From Bidens hawaiensis (lineage: Eukaryota > Streptophyta > Magnoliopsida > Asterales > Asteraceae), in contig JAIQDT010009149.1 of NCBI GenBank assembly GCA_021521415.1, positions 1 to 64,000 on the forward strand: a stretch of 64,000 nt of DNA, in the 5' to 3' direction. Below the pieces are notes generated by a model that did no database searches, was not told the origin of the DNA, and saw only the letters and a program-made list of their open reading frames with translations. Made by a program: the position numbers and the translations under genes. Of the stretch, positions 1-10,848 are shown piece by piece. Each line of letters begins with the position of its first letter. Position 1 is the first letter of the stretch.

Positions 1-1196
1 AACCAAGCTTTTTAAGACTTATTTAGTTTGCAAAAACCCGAAACATTCAAACCGACTCAATATTCAATACCTCCTCCCGGCACTTTAATTGTCCCAATTA
101 AACCCAAGTGCCAGCAAACCGAAAAATTGAGTCGAAAACGAGCGGAAAACCGAACTTTGGTATAATATATAATGTATAAAAGTTTTTTCCGTCTCGTTTT
201 TAACCACTAAAGCATCAATGTCCAACTTCACAAGCTAAATCCCAACACTAGAAACACTCGTTTAACCCAAGCCGACCCAGCCGCAATCGCGAAAGTAACT
301 TTCCAACAATTTCCAACCCAACCAACCGCACCCAACAAACTGAAACAATCTTCCAAACCATACCGACCCGCACCCAAAAACTAACTTCGACAACCTACTT
401 TTACCAAACCCGACAATAAAGTAACCAAAATCAAAGCTAAAACTAACATTAAAATATACAAAGATTAAAAAAATTTCAAGAAATCATACCTTTAAGTGGT
501 GTAAATAAGGAAAAAACTTGCAAAAAAGTAAGAACTTAAGTGTGTGCAAGGGAGAGGATTAGTGAAGATTAGGTTAAAATTATTGATGTGTATGATATTA
601 GGTTGATATTAGGGTGATTTTAAGGTTTAATTTGGTGTAAAGTGGTGAAAAATTGATGGATTTGGTGAAGAAGATGGGTATTTTCGTGGTTTTGGGTTAG
701 GGTGAAAGAGGGGTTTTGAAATTTTAGTAAAAAAGTGATATAATATGGTGAACAAGGAAAAACAATACTGATATGACCCTAGGCACCGCGCAACCAGGGG
801 ATAGGTGCCTGGCCGGGCGGTGCGGCGCCCCTTTTTATTCAAACTGAAGCCTCGTTGCGCGGAGGGAAAAGAGGGACAACCGTCGCGCGCGCGACGGGGT
901 GTTTTAGCAGAAAGTTTTGACCTTTTTTTAAGCCTTTTTGCCTTAGTAAATTTTTTAGAAAATTACCAACTCTTTCCTATGTCCATTTTATGTTATTTTT
1001 ACGTGTAAAACTTACCTGGAATCTCTTGAATTCTCGCCAAATCCTCTCGTTATGATGGTGATGATTCCTTGAAAACGACTCGACGACGCAACGAAACTAC
1101 AAAAACTAGTGTTAGCGACTCAAAGAAATTAAAATAAAATAAAGAAATTGTACAAACTCTACAATTGTGTTTTCACTCAAGAACCCCGTTCATGAT
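1..1196. other. Non-coding left edge, probable 3' end of the Athila-type element
   Basis: No gene is visible. The stretch lies downstream (minus sense) of the integrase of the Athila-type element, so it may hold its 3' untranslated region and part of a 3' LTR. I could not fix LTR ends. A GC-rich patch at 780-900 stands out from AT-rich surroundings and holds a 20-base motif (808-827) that recurs at 5950-5969 with one mismatch, same orientation, on the other side of the internal domain. Confidence 0.4.
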
Positions 1197-2583
1197 TTAG
1201 TTTGATGGATCAGGGGAGTTTCCTCCACCTCGATTAAATCTTCCGACCCTCCAAGATAATGCTTTAAACGATGCCCATTCACTTTCCACGAAGTTCCATT
1301 GTTCGTATTCTCAATTTACGGTCCCGTCCACTTGGATCTCAATTTACCTGCAATCAACTTCAACCGAGAGTTAAATAACAATACTTTATCACCTTTATTG
1401 AAGTCTTTACCTCCCTTTAAACGTCGATCGTGCAACACTTTCGTCTTTTCTTTGATATCCAACGATCAAGAATACGCTACATCACGTAGTTCCTCCAACT
1501 CATGAATTTGAAAATACCTCTTGCTCACGGCCTCAGTAAGATCAACGTTTACCATTTTTAATTCCCAAAACGCTCGGTGCTCTAACTCAACGGGAAGATG
1601 GCATGCTTTACCGTAAACTAGCATAAACGGTGTAGTACCCGACGGTATCTTGTACGCGGTTCTAAATGCCCATAGCGCGTCATCCAACTTCTTCGACCAA
1701 TCTTTTCAACTTATCCCCATCGTCTTTTCCAAAATTCTCTTTACCCCTCTATTAAAATTTTCGACATGACCATTCTTTTGAGGATGGTAAGCGGTAGAGG
1801 TGCGATGAGCAACTCCATAACGAGCTAATGCCTTCTCCATGATGGAATTACAAAAATGAGTACCTCGATCACTAATTATCGCCCGTGGAAATCGAAACGA
1901 ATAAACAACTTCTTTAGAAACTTAACAACAACTGTAGCATCATTCGTTGCCAATACTTGGGCTTCAACCCACTTGGAAACATAATCTATCGCCACTAAAA
2001 TATACTCGTGACCACCGGAAATGGGAAATGGTCTCATAAAGTCGATTCCCCAAACATCAAAAATTTCAAGAGTTTGTATGGGGTTTTGAGGCATCTCGTT
2101 TTTCGATAAAATATTTCTTGTGCGTTGACAAGCATCACATGTGTTAACAAATTCTACCGCATCATTTACAACCGACGGCCAATAAAAACCTCTATCAAAT
2201 ACCTTCTAAGCTGTGGCATGAGCTCCATGATGACCTCCCGTTAAACCCTCATGAACATGATTTAGAATATTCAACCCTTCTTCTTTCGACACACATCTTC
2301 TAAGAATCCGGTCACCGCAAATCTTGAAAAGAAAAGGATCATTCCAAACATACCGAGTACCATCCCGGAAAAACTTCTTCTTTTGTTGCGTAGTCATTCC
2401 TTTCAACACAAGACCGGTAGATATATAATTAGCAAAATTGGTGAACCATGGCAAACCTTGCTTTTTGGCTACAACAAAATCAATCGACGCATGCGAGAAT
2501 CTATCACCAATCTCATCCTCACGAATCTCTTCCCTCTTCGTATCTTCTAAACGGGAAAGATGATCCACCGCAACATTTTCCAC
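1197..2583 (-). pseudogene. Integrase of the Athila-type element, broken into several frames
   Basis: The integrase would insert the cDNA copy into host DNA. The reading starts with a zinc-binding stretch (HVHEGLTGGHHGAHA near 2210-2260). The catalytic core follows: WGIDFMRPF around 2050 supplies the first Asp, SDRGTHF around 1870 the second, and the GHVENFNRG region around 1765 the Glu. Then comes a piece with WAFRTAYKIPSGTTPF at 1620-1680, and the C-terminal WKVNGHRLKHYLGG at 1240-1285. All three acidic catalytic residues remain readable, but the pieces are in different frames with stops between them, so no functional protein is expected. Confidence 0.8.
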
Positions 2584-2979
2584 CCCTTCTTGTCTTTAAT
2601 TTCGATATCAAACTCGGAAAGTAAAATAATCCACCGCATGAGACGGGGCTTCACGTCTTTCTTGTGAAAGAGGAAACGCAAAACTGCATGATCGGTAAAA
2701 ACGGTGGTTTTTGAAAGCACAAGATAGGATCAGAACCTGTCAAATGCAAACACAATGGCTAAAAGTTCCTTTTCGGTGGTGGTGTAGTTTTTCTTGGGCA
2801 CCATTCAACATCTTGCTTGCATAATAAATCGGGTGAAAATGTTTCTCACTCCTTTGACCCAAAACCGCTCCAACCGCATAATCACTTGCATCACATATTG
2901 AGCTCAAAAGGTAAATTCCAATCCTGTGACATGAGAATAGGAGCACTTACGAGTTGATCTTTCAAAAATTTGAACGCCT
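2530..2979 (-). pseudogene. RNase H domain of the Athila-type element, frameshifted
   Basis: RNase H would remove the RNA template during reverse transcription. CDASDYAVGAVLGQR at about 2850-2910 matches the first Asp block of the gypsy RNase H, followed by a YYASK motif. TDHAVLRFLF near 2690 and VAVDHLSRLED near 2550 are the later acidic motifs. The domain is split over at least two frames and separated from the reverse transcriptase by a frameshift near 2980. Confidence 0.75.
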
Positions 2980-4425
2980 TCAAACACTCCTCATCGAACA
3001 CAAAAGGGATATCTTCTCTAATAATTTAGTCATCGGGCGGGAAATCTTGGAAAAGTCTTTAATAAACCACCGGTAGAAACACGCATGACCAAGAAAACTC
3101 CTTATAGCTTTAACATATGTCGATGAAGGAAGCCTACTAATCGTGTCAATCTTCACCCGATCCACCTCTATACCATCTCTTGAAATTTTATGACCCAACA
3201 CTATCCCTTCCGTCACCATAAAGTGACACTTTTCCCAATTCAACGTCAACTTTGTCTCGATGCACCTTTTTAACATCCTCTCAAGAATACCCAAACAACG
3301 ATCGAAAGAATTACCGTACACCGAAAAATCATCTATAAAAACCTCTGTGGATGTCTCTATCATATCCAGAAAAATTGCCACCATACAACGCTGAAAGGTA
3401 GCCGGAGCATTACAAAACCCAAACGGTATGCGACGATACGCATATGTACCATACGGACACGTAAAAGTCGTATTCTCTTGGTCCTCCGGTGCGATTGGAA
3501 TCTGAAAATAACCTGAGAAACCATCAAGAAAACAATAAAATTGCTGACCTGCGAGACGCTCCAACATTTGATCAATAAACAGCAATGGGAAGTGATCCTT
3601 TCGAGTAGCATCATTCAACCTCCGGTAATCGATACACACCCGCCAACCGGTAACCGTACGCGAAGGGATAAGTTCATTCTTTTCGTTCATAACCATCGTC
3701 ATCCCCTCTTTCTTTGGGACAACTTGGGTCAGACTTACCCACGGAGAGTCCGAAATCGGATAAATCACTCCGGCATCCAACAACTTAAGCACCTCTTTCT
3801 TGACAACCTCTTGCATATTCGGATTTAGACGTCTTTGGGGTTGAACCACCGGTTTATACTCATCTTCCATCAAAATCCGGTGGATACAATAAGCGGGGCT
3901 AATACCTTGAATATCTGAATGTCTCCATGCAATCGCCCCTTTATGTAACTTCAACACTTCAATCAACTTTGACTTTTCTTCCTCCGTCAACTTAGAAGAA
4001 ACAATAACGGGAAAATTCGAGCCCTCTTCAAGGTAAGCATACTCCAAATGTGACGGAAGAACCTTTAATTCCAACGGAGCGGGTTTTTCTATCTCATTTT
4101 CACAAATAACCTCACTAACCTCCATAATCACCGCCAAACATGAAACGTCATCTACCACTTCTTCCTCATTATCCTCCATAATATCCGTCAACTCTTCATC
4201 CACATCCATCCCGACTAAATCGGCTCCACAAATATAATCAAGACATATGTCAAAACCCAGAATGAAAGAATTAAGAAAATAGACCGAATGGCATGGAACA
4301 CTAAAATAATCATTATCACCCGGGTGCTTCATCGACTTTGCAATATTATAAGTAACATTCTCATCACCAACCCGAAGTGTGATCCTCCCCTCATAAACAT
4401 CAATAAGAGCCTTAGCTGTTCTCAA
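2980..4425 (-). pseudogene. Reverse transcriptase of the Athila-type element
   Basis: A 481-codon open frame, the best preserved part of the element. Residues from about 110 hold the linker to the polymerase (LKVLPSHLEYAYL). The polymerase core follows with WRVCIDYRRLNDATRKDHFP, FLDGFSGYFQI, PFGFCNAPATFQRCM and the catalytic block VFIDDFSVYG, where the double Asp is intact. The frame ends shortly after the connection domain (FLGHACFYRWFIKDFSKI), where RNase H should start. It overlaps the protease frame by four bases. The domain is complete in sequence, but without an intact polyprotein I call it a remnant. Confidence 0.85.
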
Positions 4426-4763
4426 AAACGGCCGACGAAGAATAATGGAACCTTCTCGTTGGCCACCATGTAAAGTACCACAAAATCAACCGGGAACACA
4501 AACTTGTCAACTTTCACTAGCAAATTCTCATTAATACATCGCGGATACTTAACCGAACGATACGCCAATGACAACGACATACGAGTCGGTGTAAACTCAC
4601 CCAATCCCAACTTCTCATACAACGAATATGGCATAAGATTAATACTCGCACCCAAATCCGCCAATGCTTGACTCATCATATCACTTCCGAACGTACACGG
4701 GATTGTAAACACACCCGGGTCTAATAACTTTTCCGGGACCAATTTAACACTACCGCCGAACAA
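4422..4763 (-). pseudogene. Retropepsin-like aspartic protease of the Athila-type element
   Basis: A 113-codon frame. The block ADLGASINLMPYSLYEKLGL (residues about 36-55) contains the protease active-site signature, here DLGAS in place of the usual DTGA/DSGA form, as in Athila-type elements. The frame is offset from the reverse transcriptase frame, so the polyprotein is interrupted. The enzyme would cleave the Gag-Pol precursor in the particle. Confidence 0.8.
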
Positions 4764-5587
4764 TCCCCGTTAAGTGGAATAGACAAAATCTCTCCCAAGA
4801 ATTTCTCATACTTTGGCATGTGTTGGAGAGCTTCAACAAACGGAAGATTAATCTTCAAATGTCGAAACATATCCAGAAAATGCTCGTATTCCCTCATATA
4901 CTTTAGATGCTTGAGACGAGTGGGATACGAAACACGGGCAATATCAATATCGGGTGGGGGCGGAACTCAACCGACTTTTTCTTAACTTGCGGCACAATAA
5001 TTGATGTTTTAACTTGCGACTTACCCGGAGCCTCCATCTCAATCTCTTCATCTACGACTTCCTCTTCTTCAACTCCACCCCTTTCTTTAACAACCTCGGG
5101 ACCCAAAACCCTTCCGCTACGAGTAGTAATTGCTTTCAATTGAGCGGCCGGATTCGGATTAGTAGAACCCGAAAACTGTCCTTAAGGCCTTTCATCGAGA
5201 CAACGAGCAATATCACCAACGGACCTTTGAAGGTCAAGAAAAGAAGATTGTTGATTCTTAAAGAGCATATCGTGTTCGGCAAACTTTTTTTGTGTAACTT
5301 GATCCCTCTCAAAGATTTGTTTCATCATCTCCTCTAGACGTCCCATTTCCATTAGAATCCTGCACATTATTTTGAATATTAGTACCATTGTTATTATTAT
5401 TATTATTATTGTACTGACCTTGTCCTTGATTATAAGAATTTTCGAAGCCGGATAGTGCGCCCGCGGGACGCCAGTTGGAGTTATTCTGATTTAGGTTCCT
5501 GTAGGTGTTCCAAGAAAGTAATAACAAGTCTTTTACTATTAATATAACGAAACCATAATCAAAATAATCGTCCAAAGCAAGAATCAA
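4764..5587 (-). pseudogene. Gag C-terminal region of the Athila-type element
   Basis: Fragments in different frames give an Asn-rich stretch (about 5380-5500, a run of AAT/AAC codons), a short coiled-coil-like piece (LEEMMKQIFERDQVTQKKFAEH, read here only in part) and KAITTRSGRVLGPEV at about 5110-5139, a block common before the protease in Athila-type elements. The N-terminal gag is missing upstream of 5587, so the element is truncated within gag. Confidence 0.6.
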
Positions 5588-6566
5588 ATCAAAAACATGT
5601 TCATCAAACCTAGGTAGACATGAAGTCTAGCCAAGAATCATTAATAAAAACAAATCCAAACAAAGAAACCAAAAGAGAATCATGATAAATAACAAGAACG
5701 AAGAAAGTAGAGTGATAAAACCCTTAAAACTTCTTCCTTGATTGATTGAATGAAAGCTTCTTGATCTCTAATGTAATCAACCTCCAAAGAACCTTCAATC
5801 TCTTGGCTTCTCTCTCTAAAAACGGCTGGAACAAGTGTTAAAAACGGCTAGGGTAGCAAAAAAACATGTTTATATAGTGCATGGTTAGGCTTATTTGCGA
5901 AGTTTGGCTGGACAGTGGCTGGCGGCGTGGCACGACTAGGCTAGCCTTCCCTGGCCGCGCGGTGCGGCGTGCTTGGGAGGGGGCCACGATTTTTTTCTAT
6001 TTATTTTATGATATTACTTGTAAAATCTTGTGTAATTCTTTCCTTGAACTTCAATCAATGATAGGAACCTTCAAGAACTTGTTCACCTTACTTATCAAGC
6101 CATAAATTTATAAAGAAACAAATCAAAACATTAAGTGAACTAAACATGTAAACATTGATGAGCAAAAACGAACTTAAACTTCACATTAAATGATAGAAAG
6201 AGTTAGGGTTTAACATGCAAGACACCAAAAGATTTAAAACATGATAAATATATATTAAACTTGACGCAAAACCTAAATTAATAAAAGATTAACAAAACAC
6301 AAACTAAACCGAACTCAAAGCCTTAAATATACATAAATTTACAAGGGTTCCGAGATGTATAAATAGATGTATATCAAGTAACATATTTGTAATTGGTTTG
6401 TTCAAGGAACTTAAGTACCCGACGTAATATACGTGTTCTTTGAAGTTAAACCATTGTGTTCATCGTCTTTATTTTATCTTTGTTCTTGAATCACCACGTT
6501 GTTATTTTCCGCATAACAACGTGTTCACTTGATATTATATTGAAAGATCCATTCTCGGGGCTTACA
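5588..6566. other. Intergenic, unclassified repeat-like DNA
   Basis: No gene is visible. The AT-rich stretch lies between the truncated Athila-type element and the chromovirus fragment. A GC-rich patch at 5920-5995 contains the motif shared with 808-827. A hairpin lies at 6495-6523. It may be LTR or leader DNA of one of the two flanking elements, but I cannot align it to either. Confidence 0.4.
6495..6523. repeat. Perfect inverted repeat, 11-bp arms
   Basis: CACGTTGTTAT at 6495-6505 and its exact reverse complement at 6513-6523 are separated by 7 bases. It would fold into a short hairpin. No associated gene or terminator is evident. Confidence 0.8.
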
Positions 6567-6607
6567 AAGATGAACATCAAAAGCCATCTGGATTACTTTA
6601 ACAATTA

Positions 6608-7335
6608 GGTAGCGTTTGGTATGGGGTAATGGAGGTTGGAATGGAATGATCCGTTGTGAGGGAATGAAGAAAAGTGTGTTTGGTTGATCAAACGAATGGA
6701 ATAACCCATTACCTAGGCCATTCCATTCCCTCTAAAATGACCCAATTTCATTCCATCCATACCCCATGTTTTTTTCATTCCATCCCCTCTTTCACCGTAT
6801 ATGACCTCCACCACCCTCCCAACACCATCAACACTCACCACGACCACCACCCACCACCACCACTGCCACCGACCACCACTGCCACTGTTATCACCACCAA
6901 CGATCGCCATCAGTGATAGCCGCCCATCACCGCCTCTCGTCCCGGCCCACCGTCATCACTGCCCATCTCCGCCAGTACCACCACCGCTGCCACCACCACC
7001 ATTATTACCTCCATCACCCCCTTCCACCACCACCCACCTCCAACCACCTTTATCTCTCGACGTCCACCACCACCCGCCACCGCCAACCACCATCACCGCC
7101 CACCAATGCCACGATCGCCACCTGCCTCCCACCAGCACCGCCACTCACTACCATTTTAATTTTTTTTCTTTTATTCTATCTACCAAGTAATACAAAGTAA
7201 TAATTTATTTCATTCCCATGTGGTAACCAAACATCTCATTGGAATGGTAATAACTTATTCCATTACTTTGTCCATTCCATTACCACGTTCATTCCATTCC
7301 ATCGCCCATTCCATTGCCTTATACCAAACAGACTC
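6608..7335. mobile_element. Non-autonomous PIF/Harbinger-type element, TSD TTA
   Basis: The left end GGTAGCGTTTGGTATGGGG and the right end (reverse complement starting GAGTCTGTTTGGTATAAGG) are imperfect terminal inverted repeats. They are flanked by TTA at 6605-6607 and 7336-7338. The paralogous position in the second chromovirus (around 53891) has a single TTA and no insert, which confirms insertion and TSD. Subterminal DNA is rich in GGAATGGAAT-like repeats. The core (6800-7150) is a CCACCA-rich low-complexity block that opens frames on both strands but encodes no recognisable protein. No transposase is present. Confidence 0.85.
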
Positions 7336-8391
7336 TTAGAGATACCAGTATGGAAATGAGAATTAATAACAATCGTTTTGTCACCAAATAACCTAAGACA
7401 AGAAATGGTAATGACACAATCTGGTGATTGTGGATAGATTGACAAAATCAAATCATTTCCTACCAATGAAGGAAACTTCCAAAATGGAAAAATTAGCAAA
7501 GTTGTTTGTGAACAAAATAGTCTCGTTACCTGGAGTTCCATTATCCATTGTATCTGATCAAGATAGTCGTTTCACTTCTCCTTTTTTAATGAGTTTCCAT
7601 TTAGCCAAGGGAACACAACTAAACTTGAGTATAACATACCATCCACAAAATGATGGGCAAAGTAAAAGGACCGTACACACATTGGAAGACATGCTAAGAG
7701 CATGTGTAAAAGATTTTGGAGGAAATAGGAATGACCATTTACCATTAATATAATTCTCCTATAATAACAGTTATCGTAGAAGCATTAACGTTGCCCCAGT
7801 TGAAGCACTTTATGAATGAATGTGCCGAACTCCCGTACGTTGGGCCGAAATAGGAGAAAAACAATTATCATGTCCTAAATTATACAAGAAACTACCGACA
7901 AGATAATTCAAGTCAAGGAAAGATTGAATACTGCACGAGATCATTAGAAGAATTATGCAAATCATCGACGCAAACCATAGGAACTTCAAGCTGGAAATAA
8001 AGTGCTACAAAAAGTATCCCAATGAAAAGGAGTAGTTCGATTTGGCAAGAAAGGAAAGTTGAGTCCAAGCTTTGTTGGATCATTCCAAATCATTAAATTA
8101 ATTAGAGCAGTAGCTTATCAGCAAGAGTTACCAGAAGAGGTGACTGGTATACATGATGTATTTCATGTAAGCAACTTAAGGAAATGTTTGGCTGAAAAGT
8201 CATTAAAGATACCCCTTCAAGATACAAAGGTAAATGAAAAGTTGAAATTCATTGAGAAACCTTTATAAATTGAAGGTAGAAAATTAAGAATCCCAAGCAT
8301 AAGAGACTTGTTCTGGTTAAAGTAAACTGGGATTCAAGACGTGGACCAGAATATACTTGGGAATTGAAATTACAAATAAAATGATAATACC
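7336..8391 (+). pseudogene. Integrase and C-terminal domain of chromovirus element 1
   Basis: The core is best read at 7424-7753. VDRLTKSNHFLPMKET is followed by VSDQDSRFTSPF (second catalytic Asp) and YHPQNDGQSKRTVHT, where the catalytic Glu expected after GQS is replaced by Lys. After frameshifts, 8059-8268 reads the C-terminal block LSPSFVGSFQIIKLI...GIHDVFHVSNLRKCL typical of this integrase family. Around 8340 a degraded copy of the tail that reads WDSKRGPEYTWELE in relatives is visible. The copy is inactive. Confidence 0.8.
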
Positions 8392-8442
8392 CTCACTTAT
8401 GTACATGAATCACGAGGACGAAATTTAAAATAATGAGTGGAG

Positions 8443-9690
8443 TGTAACGATTCTCAAAAAAGTTCCCCAAAATAGTTAAAAACCAATACCTCACGCGTGC
8501 AACGATAATCAATACATATAAAATTAATATATTTTTTTGTTGCCCATACGCTATGCGATGGGTATTACCAAACCCATCACAATACGCGAAGCCTTATAAT
8601 TATCCATAAACTTGGCGACAGTCACGCTACATGACATACAAATTTTTAACCCATCGCGCTATGTGAAGTGCATGTTAAGTAACCGTGACACGTTGCATGC
8701 CACATGTTAGGTCACGTGGCATAGCTAGGGCGGACTCGGCGAGTCTATAAAGACATCCTTCAACGCGATGCCTTTATCTTAAGGTCGTAGCTATACGCGA
8801 CCGATCTAAAAGTCAGCTATAAATGAGGAGTGATCAGGGCTTCAGTTCTTCGTTCATTTCTTTCGCTCCATCTCGTTTCTCTTATAAATATAGTTTTTGT
8901 ATAATACCACTAATTGCCGCAACAATACCCTATTCGTTCAATTGAGACGATGATACACGAATCTAAATCACTGCTTGAACAAGGTGAGACTTTGTGCAAT
9001 CGTGTAAAGTTTTCAATCTCGTGATTATCGTTAAAGATTTTCGTTTTATACTAATACATATGACATATAATTATATTAAGTTCTTAATACCACCAAGCTT
9101 GTAATTTGTAAACTTGCAATGTGAGACACTCGAGTTTTTATACAACTCACATTATTGTGAGACACCTAGTTTTCAAACACTGCCATTGATAATTTTAAAC
9201 ATGTATAACTCATGACAGAGTAAAAACGTCCAAGTGTTTTCAAAATGTTTTCAACTATTTTTCATTAAATTAAAGTGATTAAGTTTTTGCAGACTTACGG
9301 GGTGATTACTACTGGTATGTGGAATTTTGTATACAATACTTATTTATATCGTTACTTATCGGACAAAGAGTTAGCCAATAAGTAATATGACCACAATAAT
9401 GGATACGGTCGAGTGACAAATAACTTTCGATAATTTGTATGCATGCTAATGTAAAAACATCTTAATAGTGTACTGTAAAAATGTGTCATTTTCAAATTAA
9501 TGTACTCACTAGTATTTTTTACTGACCAAATATTTTTAAATTTGTTTCAGGTTACTTGTTGTGAAAGAAACGGGAAAAGTGTCAATGGATACCTCAGCAT
9601 AAATAAGTGGCTAATCACCAAAATAAAAATATATGTTCTTTTTGTTAGTTAAGGGTTTATATCTATATAACTTATGTTTGTGTAAATTTG
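8443..9690 (+). repeat. 3' LTR of chromovirus element 1, truncated at its 3' side
   Basis: Starts with TGTAACG after a weak purine tract (GAGTGGAG). The LTR interior has recognisable similarity to the 3' LTR at 55000-56673, for example around the ATACACGAATC and TCGTGTAAAGTTT blocks. It carries variants of the CATCGCG/CGCGATG motif (8543-8562 and others). Similarity fades near 9690, and the expected TGTGACA end is not found. Confidence 0.65.
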
Positions 9691-10848
9691 AGTTTTATCC
9701 CAGGCATGTGTATGGTTTATGAGAATCGGATAATAGCAGGGCGGACGGGTTAAATATTTTCTTCGGTTATAGCTCTAGTGCGCATGGTACAAGTAGTGGT
9801 AGGTGGATCAGGTTGGATATTGATGGTTTGGACAGTGTTGAATGGGGATGCCCCGAGGGTTTCTTGAATTAATTTGAGAATTAGGATAGGATGGCAATGG
9901 TTGGGTTGTGTGGGCTGAAATTGATCTATGGAGATGTTCTAGTAGTTTGGGCCATAATGTGTTTCACTGGGTTGGGGAGATGGGACTATGAATTAGGCCG
10001 GGAGAATGGGATGAAGACATGGTTATCTGTGGTGAGCTTTGATTTGCCAGTGGCAAAGGTATGTGTGTATTACCATTAGGTGAGTGGGTTGGTCCATAGT
10101 TGATCGGGCTTGGTTAAGAGGAGAAATGGGGGATGGATCAACTTGTGTACAAAGATGTGGGTGGGGAGGGGATGAGAGGAATTCATTGGAGGGTGGGGGC
10201 GGAATAGGATGGGTTGGAGCCTTTTGCCCAAAATATGGTTCCGTCAAAGATGACATGCCGGGAAATAATTATTATGATTTGTGTGAAATTTTATGCACTT
10301 GTACTCACAATGATTTAGTGGGTAGCCAAGAAAGACATAGGCTGAGGTGAACAAGTTTACAAGTTGGGGTGGACGAGTGATGAGGGTAGCAAAGTGATCA
10401 AAAACTCGCAAATGATTATATATTGGATGTCGATGACATAAGAGATTCAATATTTTCTGCTTGATCCTTTCTTTCTCATTAGGCATCAATATCCTTTCTT
10501 TCTATATTGAGATAAAGATCTAAACAATAAATGCTATACACATTGAAATAAATATATTCTACATATAAGTCTATTACAAACAACATCCTTTTTCTATCTC
10601 TAAACTTTTACATCGTTTCAATTGTATTATATGCACGTTGTCTCGTAAGCTAATGATTCTAACATAAATAAACACGTAGATTGATATCATTCATTCTAAA
10701 AAAAGATATATTACATAAAATGCACGGTCTTTAAACAAATAAGAACATTAGATAACATAAGTCATTCATAGAACATCAGTTTCAGAATACAAATACATAA
10801 GGTTGCATCAGTCCTTTCAACGTCTTCAAGGTAGCAACGCAAATTTAG
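9691..10848. other. Intergenic region 3' of the YABBY gene
   Basis: No gene is visible. 9700-10350 is G-rich on the plus strand with short open frames that match nothing I recognise. 10350-10848 is AT-rich and probably includes the 3' untranslated region of the minus-strand YABBY gene. Confidence 0.5.

Larger units (their letters stand above)
1197..5587 (-). mobile_element. Ty3/gypsy retrotransposon, Athila-type, decayed and 5'-truncated
   Basis: Read on the minus strand, the order is gag C-terminus, protease, reverse transcriptase, RNase H, integrase, which is Ty3/gypsy order. The reverse transcriptase block with DYRRLNDATRKDHFPL and the protease block with ADLGASINLMPYSLYEKLGL are what I know from plant Athila elements. 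The N-terminal half of gag, the primer-binding site and a clear 5' LTR are absent; homology stops near 5587. Several frameshifts and stops separate the domains, so the copy is inactive. No target-site duplication could be established. Confidence 0.85.
6567..9690 (+). mobile_element. Ty3/gypsy chromovirus-type element, 3' half only
   Basis: Homology to the other chromovirus element of this window (53860 onward) begins near 6567 in the linker before the integrase core. It continues through integrase, the C-terminal domain and the start of a 3' LTR. Gag, protease, reverse transcriptase and RNase H are absent, so only the 3' part survives. A 728-bp Harbinger-type element interrupts it at 6608-7335. 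The LTR loses similarity to its relative near 9690. Confidence 0.75.

Noticed and set aside
6801..7190. Open frames of 60-129 codons on both strands in the CCACCA-rich block
   Set aside because: Low-complexity repeat DNA inside a Harbinger-type element; the products are His/Pro/Thr or Gly/Trp/Val runs with no domain.
9891..10350. Two plus-strand frames (62 and 88 codons) as genes
   Set aside because: No recognisable domain, no start context or exon structure, and G-rich composition.
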